Shown: in pieces, positions 25,696 through 34,423 of the stretch
Layout of the letters: every line of letters starts with the position of its first letter
Position numbering within the stretch: the stretch's first letter is position 1
Source: Pelagibius litoralis
GTDB taxonomy: Bacteria; Pseudomonadota; Alphaproteobacteria; Kiloniellales; Kiloniellaceae
Assembly (NCBI RefSeq): GCF_011683915.1
Contig: NZ_JAAQPH010000022.1
Location: forward strand, 34,213 to 98,212
Direction: 5' to 3'
Length of the DNA: 64,000 nucleotides
Translations under genes and position numbers: made by a program
The notes under the pieces: generated by a model
Seen by the model: the letters and a program-made list of their open reading frames with translations, nothing else
What the model was told of the DNA's origin: nothing
Database searches by the model: none

Positions 25696-28124
25696 GATTG
25701 TCGGTTGCTCAATTGGTGTTGTGCGGACCGTTTCGGCGCATTTCGAAGCATAGTCTCCGCAACCGCGACCTGCTCCTTTACGCGCAGGAAGCTGTCGGGT
25801 GTGACGGAGATGGATTCAATACCGTGATCCACGAGGAAGCGCGCGAACTCGGGATGATCGCTGGGGGCCTGACCGCAAATGCCGGTATGCGTTCCGCTCT
25901 TCTGCGCCTTGGCGAGCAGCTCTGCAATGGCGGCGGTTACCGCGTCATTCCTTTCGTCGAACAGTCCGCTTAGAATTTCGCTGTCGCGGTCCACACCAAG
26001 AACCAGTTGTGTCAGATCGTTTGAGCCGATGGAGAATCCGTCGAAGCGCTCGGCGAAGCGTCCGGCCAGGATCACGTTTGCCGGAATCTCAGCCATAACG
26101 TAGATTTCGAGGCCATCCTTGCCGCGAATCAGACCGTTCGCTGCCATCACGCTGAGCACTTTGTCCGCTTCGTCCAGGGTGCGGCAAAAAGGGATCATCA
26201 GGACAACATTCGTCAGCCCGATTTTGTCGCGGCATCTGCGCAGCGCGCGACATTCCAGATCAAAGCCCTGGCGGTAACCTTCGCTGTAGTAGCGGCTCGC
26301 CCCGCGCCAGCCGAGCATTGGATTTTCCTCTTGCGGCTCGAAGTCCGCGCCACCGATCAGCCGGGCATACTCGTTGGTCTTGAAATCGCTCATACGTACG
26401 ATGACTGGATTCGGAAAATGGGCGGCTGCGATGCGCGCAATGCCGCGGGCCAGGGTATCGACGAAGAACTCCGTCTTATCTTCAAATCCTTTGGTCAGCA
26501 CTTCGATAGCGGCGCATACGTCTTTGTCTTCGATCGTATCGAAATGTACCAGTGCCATCGGGTGGATCTTAATAAGATTGCCGATGATGAACTCCATGCG
26601 GGCCAGCCCGACGCCGTCGCTTGGCAGTTGCCACCAACGAAAGGCCGCAGCCGGATTGGCGAGGTTAATCATGACCTTGGTACGTGTCGTGGGAATTCTT
26701 GTCGTATCGATGTCCTGCTCTTCAACTTCGGCGATACCTGCATAGACGGTGCCCTCGTCGCCCTCGGCACAGGACACCGTCACTTCCTGTCCGTCCGTCA
26801 GTTTTGCCGTGGCGCATCCGGCACCGACGATGGCGGGCAGACCGAGCTCGCGGCTGACGATGGCCGCGTGGCTGGTCCTTCCTCCGTGATTGGTGATGAT
26901 CGCTGCTGCCTGCTTCATAATGGGAACCCAGTCCGGATCGGTTGTTTCCGTGACCAGCACGGAGCCTTTCACGAAACGATCGATCTCCTGTGCGCTGCTT
27001 AGACGGCATACGCTTCCAGCGGCGATGGCGTCACCTATGGCGAGCCCGCTTAGCAGCCGTTCACCCTTCTCATTCAGGTGGAAGGTCTTGAGATGCGCGG
27101 CCTCGCGTCGTGACTGCACCGTCTCCGGGCGCGCCTGAACGATGTATATCTCACCGGTCTTGCCATCCTTGGCCCATTCCATGTCCATCGGCTGGCCGTA
27201 GTGTTTCTCGATGGCGACGGCCCAGCGCGAGAGTTGCAGCACTTCTGCATCTGTCAGCACGTAGGCGGCGCGCTCTTCTTGCGGGGTGTCGATGAGCGTC
27301 GAGCGGCCGGACTTTTCGTCGTTATAGACCATTTTTCGCGCCTTCGTGCCGAGCGCCTTGTGAACGATCGGTATAAGGCCGTCCCTATCCAAGAGGGGCT
27401 TGAAGACATTGTACTCATCTGGGTCGATCATGCCTTGGACAACGGTTTCACCGAGGCCCCAGCCGGCATTGATCAGAACGATACCGGGAAAGCCGGTTTC
27501 GGTGTCGATCGAAAACATGACGCCCGACCCGGCCAGATCCGAGCGCACCATACGCTGGACGCCGACAGAGAGGGCCACCTCCATACGGTCGAATCCGTGA
27601 TTCTTGCGATAGCTGATAGCCCTGTCCGTGAACAGTGAGGCGAAGCATCGCTTGCATGCTGTAAGGAGTTCCTTTTCGCCGCGCACGTTGAGGTAGGTTT
27701 CCAACTGGCCCGCGAAGCTGGCTTCCGGCAGGTCTTCAGCGGTCGCGCTCGATCTGACGGCGACGTCCGGTTGGTGCCCGATTTCCGTCGTCATCCCGGC
27801 GTATCCCCGCGTAATGGCCTCCTTTAGAGCGGCAGGAAGCGTGGCTTTCAAGACCAGCTTGCGCACTGCCGCGCCGACCTTTGCCAGGTTGCTCAGGTCG
27901 TCTTCCAGGCCCGATAGCGCGCCGCGAATCTTGTCTTCCAGGTCGTTTGCCGCGATGAAGGACCGGTAGGCATCCGCTGTCGTGGCAAAACCGGACGGCA
28001 CCCGAATGCCGGCGCTTTTTAGCCCGCCGATCATCTCGCCTAGAGAGGCATTCTTCCCGCCCACCGTGCCGACTTCGCCACGGCGGATATCGGAAAGCCA
28101 GAGGATCATTGGCCCATGGCTCAT
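25692..28124 (-). CDS. ppsA: Phosphoenolpyruvate synthase
   Basis: The 810-residue enzyme converts pyruvate and ATP to PEP, AMP and phosphate. It has the N-terminal ATP-grasp domain (GGKNASLGEMIGGL, RSSATAEDLPEASFAGQ), the swivelling phospho-His domain (GGRTSHAAIVSRELGLPAI, His in TSHA) and the C-terminal PEP/pyruvate barrel (GSNDLTQLVLGVDRD, CGQAPSDHPEFA with catalytic Cys). Its ATG overlaps the GH65 stop by 4 bases, so it is the last gene of the trehalose operon, linking gluconeogenesis to trehalose turnover. Confidence 0.9.
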   Translation of the reverse strand: MSHGPMILWLSDIRRGEVGTVGGKNASLGEMIGGLKSAGIRVPSGFATTADAYRSFIAANDLEDKIRGALSGLEDDLSNLAKVGAAVRKLVLKATLPAALKEAITRGYAGMTTEIGHQPDVAVRSSATAEDLPEASFAGQLETYLNVRGEKELLTACKRCFASLFTDRAISYRKNHGFDRMEVALSVGVQRMVRSDLAGSGVMFSIDTETGFPGIVLINAGWGLGETVVQGMIDPDEYNVFKPLLDRDGLIPIVHKALGTKARKMVYNDEKSGRSTLIDTPQEERAAYVLTDAEVLQLSRWAVAIEKHYGQPMDMEWAKDGKTGEIYIVQARPETVQSRREAAHLKTFHLNEKGERLLSGLAIGDAIAAGSVCRLSSAQEIDRFVKGSVLVTETTDPDWVPIMKQAAAIITNHGGRTSHAAIVSRELGLPAIVGAGCATAKLTDGQEVTVSCAEGDEGTVYAGIAEVEEQDIDTTRIPTTRTKVMINLANPAAAFRWWQLPSDGVGLARMEFIIGNLIKIHPMALVHFDTIEDKDVCAAIEVLTKGFEDKTEFFVDTLARGIARIAAAHFPNPVIVRMSDFKTNEYARLIGGADFEPQEENPMLGWRGASRYYSEGYRQGFDLECRALRRCRDKIGLTNVVLMIPFCRTLDEADKVLSVMAANGLIRGKDGLEIYVMAEIPANVILAGRFAERFDGFSIGSNDLTQLVLGVDRDSEILSGLFDERNDAVTAAIAELLAKAQKSGTHTGICGQAPSDHPEFARFLVDHGIESISVTPDSFLRVKEQVAVAETMLRNAPKRSAQHQLSNRQS

Positions 28125-30637
28125 GCGATCGGCTCTTTCTGTTTGGCGGATCGGGCAGGGGCATCCCGGCGCTGGCGCTGTAGGTTCGTGCGGTCGCGCT
28201 GCTTGGCGATTCGATCACGGTCTTTCTGGAAGACAAGGCGAAACTCATAGCGCTGGCCAGGGCTAATCTCACGCACGTGGCCGCGATAGGCGATGGTGAT
28301 GGGGTAGGCGGTAAAGGGCCGACTTGAAACGCAAAGCGTGTCATGGGTGACCTCGAGATCGAGGGTCTGACCACGGTAGCGGACCGTAGTCCTGAGGCTG
28401 GTCAATTCGTCGGGTAGGCGCGGATTGAAAGTCAGTACGTTGGCGCGTGGTTCGATGCCTATGTAGCAGCGCTGGATCAGATCGACGGTGCCGGCCATGG
28501 CACCAAGGTGAATACCCTCTGCAGTGGTGCCGCCCTGCAGGTCGGCAAAGTCACTGTCAAGCGCCTGGCAAAGAAGCAGCCAGGAGCGTGGCCGATCAGC
28601 CCGCGCCAGCACCCAGGCATGGGCGACCCAACTTAGAGTCGAGCCGTGAGAGGTGCGCTGCATGTAATAGTGGATAGTCTTGAATATCACATCAGGTGTG
28701 AAGTCGTAGCCCAGGCGCTCGAAGATTTCTGTGAGTTCTTCCGTCGAGAAGAGGAGGAAGAGCATGAGAACGTCGGCTTGCTTCGAGACTTTGTAGCAAT
28801 TGGGGTCGGTCCCTTCGCCCTCGAGGATCCGGTCCAAGCGTTGGACCTGACCATACTTTTGCCGATACCCTTCCCAGTCGAACTCGATCAGTTCGTCGTA
28901 TCCTTCGAATTGACTTATGACGCCGTTACCGTTGAAGGGAATGATCAGGTTGCGGCTGATGTCGTCCCAGTCGCGCAATTCCTCAGCGCCCAGTTCGAGA
29001 CTGTCGCACAGCTCGCGACGGCGGATATCGGGCAGCAGGTCAAGCACGTCGAGGGCCCGTGTTAGAGACCAGGAGACCATGATGTTGGTATAGGCGTTAT
29101 TGTTCAGGCCACCTTCGTCACTGGGGTCCTTGCCTGGATAAGCGGTATGGAACTCATCCGGCCCCATCACCCCGCGGATTGCATAGCGACCCTCAACCTC
29201 GTCATAGTTGGCCAGGCTCGCCCAGAAACGGGCGATCTCAAGCATCAATTCGGCGCCGAAATCGTAAAGGAATTCACGATCCTCAGTTACCTCGTAGTAT
29301 TGCCAGACATTGAATGCGATGGCGGCATTGATGTGGCGTTGCCGGCGTGAGTTATCGGGAATCCAGCGCCCGGACATAGGATTGAGGTGTAGCTTCTGGC
29401 TCTCCTCACGGCCGTCGCTGCCGCTCTGCCAGGGGAACATCGCGCCGCGGTATCCGGCTTCCTGCGCCGCCCGGCGCGCCTCTTCAAGCCGGCGGTATCG
29501 ATAGCCCAGCAGACTGCGGGCAAGCACCGGCTTGCGCAGGTTGAGAAACGGGAAGATGAAGAGTTCATCCCACATGATGTGACCACGATAGGCTTCGCCG
29601 TGCCACCCCCGCGGCGGCACCCCGATGTCGAGGTCGATGGAATGGGTGGAGACTGTCTGCAGCAGATGAAAGATGTGCAGATGGAGCTTCATCTCGACGG
29701 CCGATTCCACCCTTGTCTTGATCTCGATCCCGCATTCCTGCCAAAGATGCGCCCAGGCGCGCCGATGAGCCGTGAACAGAGAATCGAATGAGCCGGCGTG
29801 GCCTAACTGCTGGACTGCGGCCAGCCCAGGTTCTGAAATCGCGGTGTCATGCGAGGTATAGAGTGCGACTACCTTCTCAACCGTTACTTCCTGTCCTTCT
29901 TCGACGTCGAACGAGATATCCTGGGCAACCAAATCGGGTAGTCGCTCCAACTGCCGCTCAGCGGGCAGGGGCTCGCCAGCCTGATAAAGACGTGTGCGTG
30001 CGGCTTCGACGATCTCACGTCGGCTCTGTACCGTACGGCTGCGCAGCAGGATCGTTTCGTCGTCTGTTTGCGCAGACTCCAGGCTCTCCAGGTGCCGGCT
30101 GTTCAACTGCCTGTAGCGGGCGACGCCGTCGTTGACGACACCACCGTCCAGTGCCGAGCGGACGGTCATGCGCCCGGACCAGTTCTCAGGCGTTAGGCAG
30201 ACCTCCAGCGTTGCCAGATGAGGATGGTCCATGGAGACAAAGCGTCGTTCTTGCCAGCAGGTTCTCCGGCCCTGAGAGTCTTGCAGCCGCAAAAAGCGTT
30301 GAAGCAGGCCCTCCTTTAACAAGAGCTCCTGACGGTAGTCGTCATACTCGATCTCGTCCGGGCGCAGCCACGGCCCGTCATCGATGCGGATCACAAGGGG
30401 CAGCCAGTTTGGAATATTGACCAGGTCCTCATTCTCGACCTCGTGCCCGGCGATCTCGCTGGTCAGACGATTGTATCCACCGGCCAGGTAGCTGCCAGGG
30501 TAGTGGACTCCGTCGGCGAGGGCATTAGGTGCAGCCCCGCGCGTGACGAAATACCCGTTACCCAGGGTGCATAGCGTCTCGCGCAGGCCCTCCTGCTGTG
30601 GGTCGTATCCTTCGTAGAGGAGGCGCCAGTCACTCAT
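28121..30637 (-). CDS. GH65-family disaccharide phosphorylase (trehalose/maltose type)
   Basis: The 838-residue protein has the three GH65 parts: an N-terminal beta-sandwich (NGYFVTRGAAPNALADGVHY), a central (alpha/alpha)6 barrel with RGHIMWDELFIFPFLNLRKP and the general acid Glu in VMGPDEFHTAYPGKDPSDEG, and a C-terminal beta domain. GH65 enzymes split trehalose, maltose or kojibiose with phosphate into glucose and beta-glucose-1-phosphate. The upstream overlapping gene encodes a beta-phosphoglucomutase domain, and otsA follows in the operon, so trehalose is the likely substrate. Substrate choice cannot be read directly from the sequence. Confidence 0.85.
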   Translation of the reverse strand: MSDWRLLYEGYDPQQEGLRETLCTLGNGYFVTRGAAPNALADGVHYPGSYLAGGYNRLTSEIAGHEVENEDLVNIPNWLPLVIRIDDGPWLRPDEIEYDDYRQELLLKEGLLQRFLRLQDSQGRRTCWQERRFVSMDHPHLATLEVCLTPENWSGRMTVRSALDGGVVNDGVARYRQLNSRHLESLESAQTDDETILLRSRTVQSRREIVEAARTRLYQAGEPLPAERQLERLPDLVAQDISFDVEEGQEVTVEKVVALYTSHDTAISEPGLAAVQQLGHAGSFDSLFTAHRRAWAHLWQECGIEIKTRVESAVEMKLHLHIFHLLQTVSTHSIDLDIGVPPRGWHGEAYRGHIMWDELFIFPFLNLRKPVLARSLLGYRYRRLEEARRAAQEAGYRGAMFPWQSGSDGREESQKLHLNPMSGRWIPDNSRRQRHINAAIAFNVWQYYEVTEDREFLYDFGAELMLEIARFWASLANYDEVEGRYAIRGVMGPDEFHTAYPGKDPSDEGGLNNNAYTNIMVSWSLTRALDVLDLLPDIRRRELCDSLELGAEELRDWDDISRNLIIPFNGNGVISQFEGYDELIEFDWEGYRQKYGQVQRLDRILEGEGTDPNCYKVSKQADVLMLFLLFSTEELTEIFERLGYDFTPDVIFKTIHYYMQRTSHGSTLSWVAHAWVLARADRPRSWLLLCQALDSDFADLQGGTTAEGIHLGAMAGTVDLIQRCYIGIEPRANVLTFNPRLPDELTSLRTTVRYRGQTLDLEVTHDTLCVSSRPFTAYPITIAYRGHVREISPGQRYEFRLVFQKDRDRIAKQRDRTNLQRQRRDAPARSAKQKEPIA

Positions 30638-32255
30638 TGCGGGTACTCTCTTGAGTCATCTGGGTAAGTTTATTCAGGAAGACTTGAACCTCGGCCGGAT
30701 CGGACAGCCGATAGTCTGCGCAGCTGTGTTGTGGTTGTTCCGAAACGAGAATCGATATTCCCCTTCTGCGCAACGCCATGAAAGCATCGCGATCCGTAAC
30801 GTCGTCGCCGAGATAGACAGGTATGACGTCTGCCCTGTCGAGATCCAGGGCCTTGAGCAGCCAAAGGGTTGCTTTGCCCTTGTTCCAATGGATGTTGGGT
30901 CGAAGCTCTAACACTTTCTTGCCGCCGGTCTTGCGCAGGAGAGGATGATTCTCAAGGGCGCCGTCGACGGCGCGTTCGACACAGGCGATATCTTCAGGTC
31001 TGACCATGCGAAAGTGAACTGCGATAGTATAAGTCTTGTTTTCGACGATGATGCCTTCTATCTGGGCGAGTTGGTGATAGAGCTCCTCGGCGACCTGCTT
31101 GATCAAGGGCACGTAGGTTTGGCCCTCCACGTGCTGGATCTTGGTGTTCTTCGGCCCCCTGATGTCAAAGCCGTGGCACCCCGCATAGACGATTTCGTCA
31201 AGTCCAACCAAGCGCTCGACATCGCTGCGCTTACGGCCGCTTACGACGATAACGTTGCAGCCTGCCGCAAGCGCTGAAAGGGTGGTTCGCATGTTGTCAG
31301 GCAGGATCGCCAAGTCCGGGCGTTCGACGATCGGTGTCAGCGTTCCATCGTAGTCCAGAAAGACTGCAGCCCGTCGGTTCTTGAGGCGCGCCTGTATCTC
31401 GTCCAGGTTCTGGAGTGCTGATGCCGGCATGGCGGTGGCTTCATGGCTTTCTTCGCCGAGATTCAGTTCACCCAGGTCGGATACCACGATATCGGCACCA
31501 CTTTTCTGCAGGAGTTCGGGTGCACCGCTGCGACAGACGCCGATGACCAACCCGAACCGACCCGCTTTGCCTGCTTGGACCCCCGAGACCGCGTCCTCGA
31601 TGACAATCGCTCTTATCGGCTTTACGCCCAGGCGTCGGGCGGCCTCAAGGAAGATATCCGGTGCTGGCTTGCCGTTGAGCCAGTATTCACGGACGGTGTT
31701 TCCGTCCACCTGCACATCGAACAGATATTCGATTGCGGCGGCTTCGAGGATCTCTTCGCAGTTGCAACTGGACGTGACGACGGCGACATTGAGGCCCTGT
31801 GACCTGGCCTGGCGGATGAAGTCCACCGAGGACCGATAGGTCCCAACCCCAAACCGTCGGATTGTTTCCAGAAAAAGCTGATTCTTCCGCTTCGCGAGGC
31901 TACAAATCGTCTCTGTTTCTGAAGGGTCATTCCCTTCGCCGGATGGCAGGGAGATGCCCCGCGATTGCAGAAAGTCGGCCACACCGTCGCACCGTGGTTT
32001 GCCGTCGACAAACTGTTTGTAGTCATGATCCAGATCGAAAGGCTCAAAGGTGCCGTTGAGGCGGGCAGCGCGCTCGCTCAAATACTCATCGAACATCGTT
32101 CTCCAAGCATCGGCGTGAGTCTTTGCTGTCTCGGTGACAACACCGTCGAGGTCCACAAGTACCGCGTCGAATTTCTGAGTATCCAACAAGCAGGTTTTTT
32201 TTGAACCTTTGGCCTGAGGGAAAATGCTCGGCATCGTTTCATGTCTCTGGATCAT
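30630..32255 (-). CDS. otsB: Beta-phosphoglucomutase / trehalose-6-phosphatase fusion
   Basis: A 541-residue two-domain HAD protein. Residues about 20-240 match beta-phosphoglucomutase: nucleophile motif VLVDLDGVVTETAKTHADAW, cap, and VIEDAVSGVQAGKAG. Residues about 265-535 match OtsB: VFLDYDGTLTPIVERPDLAI, VVSGRKRSDVERL, and GDDVTDRDAF. The first would turn beta-glucose-1-phosphate into glucose-6-phosphate; the second makes trehalose from trehalose-6-phosphate. The ATG at 32255 is used; a TTG at 32264 and an ATG at 32234 are alternatives. It overlaps the GH65 start by 8 bases. Confidence 0.85.
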   Translation of the reverse strand: MIQRHETMPSIFPQAKGSKKTCLLDTQKFDAVLVDLDGVVTETAKTHADAWRTMFDEYLSERAARLNGTFEPFDLDHDYKQFVDGKPRCDGVADFLQSRGISLPSGEGNDPSETETICSLAKRKNQLFLETIRRFGVGTYRSSVDFIRQARSQGLNVAVVTSSCNCEEILEAAAIEYLFDVQVDGNTVREYWLNGKPAPDIFLEAARRLGVKPIRAIVIEDAVSGVQAGKAGRFGLVIGVCRSGAPELLQKSGADIVVSDLGELNLGEESHEATAMPASALQNLDEIQARLKNRRAAVFLDYDGTLTPIVERPDLAILPDNMRTTLSALAAGCNVIVVSGRKRSDVERLVGLDEIVYAGCHGFDIRGPKNTKIQHVEGQTYVPLIKQVAEELYHQLAQIEGIIVENKTYTIAVHFRMVRPEDIACVERAVDGALENHPLLRKTGGKKVLELRPNIHWNKGKATLWLLKALDLDRADVIPVYLGDDVTDRDAFMALRRRGISILVSEQPQHSCADYRLSDPAEVQVFLNKLTQMTQESTRNE

Positions 32256-32343
32256 CGCAGCCAATCAGGAGTCCACAGGGTTTTGAATGGAACCAAAATG
32301 ATCCAAACATGGGTCGACGGGTTGCTTTCGCCAGCCGGATCAT

Positions 32344-33750
32344 TTAGGCGGCCCTTGGGGAGCTGTCATCTCGCGCTCGATTGGACGTGGCCTTCAGCGC
32401 TTTCAGGAACTCACGGCGCCATGCATGCACGTCATTGGTTTCCAGGTGGTTCATCATCTGCCGCCATCGCATTTGTCGGTCCATCAATGGCATTCTCAGG
32501 GCTTCCCGGATCGCCGCGGCAACAGCTGAGGTATCGAAAGGGTTCACGAGCAGCGCATTCGTCAGTTCCTGGGCGGCCCCTGCAAAGCGCGAGAGGATCA
32601 GTACCCCAGGGTCTTCAGGGTCCTGGGCTGCCACGTATTCCTTGGCGACGAGATTCATGCCATCGCGCAGCGGTGTTACAAGTCCAATGCGGCTGACGCG
32701 GTAGAGCGCGGCCAATTGAGCTTGGTTGAAGGCCTTGTTGAGATAGCGGATCGGCGCCCAGTCAAAGGTACCGAGACGGCCGTTGATGCGGCCCGACAGG
32801 GACTCCAACTGGCTTCGCATATCACGATATTCCAGAACTGACTCTCTCGAGGGCGCCGCGATCTGTATAAGTGAAATATTCTCTTGAAGTGCCGGGGTCT
32901 CGTCGAGAACCATCTCGAACGCACGAAAACGTTCGGCAAGCCCTTTGGTGTAGTCGAGGCGATCGACGCCGCAGATCCAGTCGCGCTCATGCATGCAGGC
33001 GCGAAGCCGTTGAGTTCGACGCTGCACATCGGATGATCCGGCCATCTCTCTGAACGCCTTTGTATCGATGCCAACCGGGAAGACACCCACGCGAACGGAA
33101 TGAGTGCCGAAGGCGATGTCTCCATCGTTTCGAAGACTACCACCCAGATACCGTAGGGCCGCCTCTCGGAAATTCTCGGCGCAGGCCGAAGTCTGGAATC
33201 CAACTAGGTCGTATGCGCAGAAGTCCGAGAGGAGTTCGCGGTGATACGGCAAGGCGGCGAAGGTTTCGGCTTGGGGAAATGGAACATGAAGGAAGAACCC
33301 GAGAGGTGCCATTTTACCAAGACTGCGGAGTTCTTTTCCCAACGGAACCAGATGATAGTCCTGAATCCAAATCGCATCGCCGGTTTGCAGCAATGACGAG
33401 AGAGCGTGAGCGAACCTGAAACTTACCTTTCGATAGATTTGGTAGGCCTTGCGGTCCGGTCTGAGCAGATCGAGCCGGCCATGGAAGACAGGCCACAAGG
33501 TGCGATTGGAGAATTCCTCATAGTAGCCGTGGAATTCCTCATCCGAGAGATCCAAGGTTGCGAGTGAGAATGCGCCGCATTGATCCAGTCGGGGCTGCGG
33601 GCCAGGACGTTCGGTGATCGTGCCGCTCCACCCGAACCAGAGGCCCCCACTTTCCTCAAGCGATGCCTTGAGCGCTACCGCTAACCCGCCAGCGCTTGTC
33701 TCAAGGGAAAGCGAAGGCACCCGGTTTGAGACGATGACGAGCCGTTCCAT
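32344..33750 (-). CDS. otsA: Trehalose-6-phosphate synthase
   Basis: The 468-residue GT20 enzyme joins glucose from UDP-glucose to glucose-6-phosphate. Family segments are LVIVSNRVPSL at the N-terminus (shorter than the E. coli form), WIQDYHLVPLGKELRSLG, GFFLHVPFPQAETF, VGVFPVGIDT, CGVDRLDYTKGLAERFRAFE and RDGMNLVAKEYVAAQ. It is followed 88 bases later by the betaPGM-OtsB fusion, so this is probably the first gene of the operon otsA, fusion, GH65, ppsA. An FNR-like box lies about 200 bases upstream. Confidence 0.9.
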   Translation of the reverse strand: MERLVIVSNRVPSLSLETSAGGLAVALKASLEESGGLWFGWSGTITERPGPQPRLDQCGAFSLATLDLSDEEFHGYYEEFSNRTLWPVFHGRLDLLRPDRKAYQIYRKVSFRFAHALSSLLQTGDAIWIQDYHLVPLGKELRSLGKMAPLGFFLHVPFPQAETFAALPYHRELLSDFCAYDLVGFQTSACAENFREAALRYLGGSLRNDGDIAFGTHSVRVGVFPVGIDTKAFREMAGSSDVQRRTQRLRACMHERDWICGVDRLDYTKGLAERFRAFEMVLDETPALQENISLIQIAAPSRESVLEYRDMRSQLESLSGRINGRLGTFDWAPIRYLNKAFNQAQLAALYRVSRIGLVTPLRDGMNLVAKEYVAAQDPEDPGVLILSRFAGAAQELTNALLVNPFDTSAVAAAIREALRMPLMDRQMRWRQMMNHLETNDVHAWRREFLKALKATSNRARDDSSPRAA

Positions 33751-33763
33751 TGCAGTTTCTCCG

Positions 33764-34361
33764 TATATTTCAAGCCTTGCCCTGCTGGTGTTGGAACCAC
33801 CGCTTTTTAACCATCAGGTTTTTTGCTAGAGCAGGAGTCCTGGCTGCCTTCCCGCGATGTTGGGCGATTGATAACCGGGCGGGTAGGCGTGCAGCAGGAC
33901 CGACTGATTTATTCGTTGCTCATATTGCACTTTCTGGTTTGGGAGCGCCTTGATCTGGCGCAAGACGCCGAGAAACAGAGTTGCGTGGAGCGTAAAAGCG
34001 CTGGCTTTCAGCCAATCATTGCTGTCATCGGGATGGAAAACCTTGTCTCTGCGGTCCTGTTGGCAGAGTGGTGCGGTCGATGTGAATCAAGGGCGTATCA
34101 GCGAACGGGTTTACGGATTTTAGGTATCGGTGAGATGCTTGAACCGCACGCCGCAGAGCATTGTTTGCTGCCGAGACCGACGCTGTGAAGATCATGGACA
34201 CAATGCAGAACAACACACTGGGCCAGTAGGTATTGGGAGACGACGGCCGTCTTATTGGCGCCCTCATGCTGAAGGACATACTGGATCTTTGCGCACTCAA
34301 AATTGGCCTCGATGGGCTGTGCTGAACGACCCCAACATGGGCGGGGCGCAGACAAAGAAAC
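33764..34361. other. Long divergent intergenic region
   Basis: About 600 bases between divergent otsA and the acyl-ligase fusion. Short frames on both strands lack ribosome-binding sites and family similarity. It carries the FNR-like boxes listed separately and must hold the promoters of both transcription units. Confidence 0.4.
33950..33963. promoter_or_regulatory. FNR-type box between otsA and acyl-ligase genes
   Basis: TTGATCTGGCGCAA matches the consensus at 8 of 10 positions. TTGATCTGGCGCAA-like sites are frequent upstream of micro-oxic genes in alphaproteobacteria. If used for otsA, it implies a 5' leader of about 160 bases. Confidence 0.5.
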
Positions 34362-34375
34362 CAGATTTAGATCAA
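34362..34375. promoter_or_regulatory. FNR-type half box
   Basis: CAGATTTAGATCAA has a perfect right half and a partial left half (8 of 10). It lies 49-62 bases before the ATG at 34424. Confidence 0.35.
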
Positions 34376-34423
34376 TGTATCCGAAGCGAGGCTCTGCTAG
34401 AGGTTGCTTCAGCATCCACAGCC

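Noticed and set aside
34130..34423. N-terminal extension of the acyl-ligase fusion
   Set aside because: The frame is open but Cys/His/Arg-rich and unlike the family. It overlaps an FNR-like box, and the ATG at 34424 fits better.
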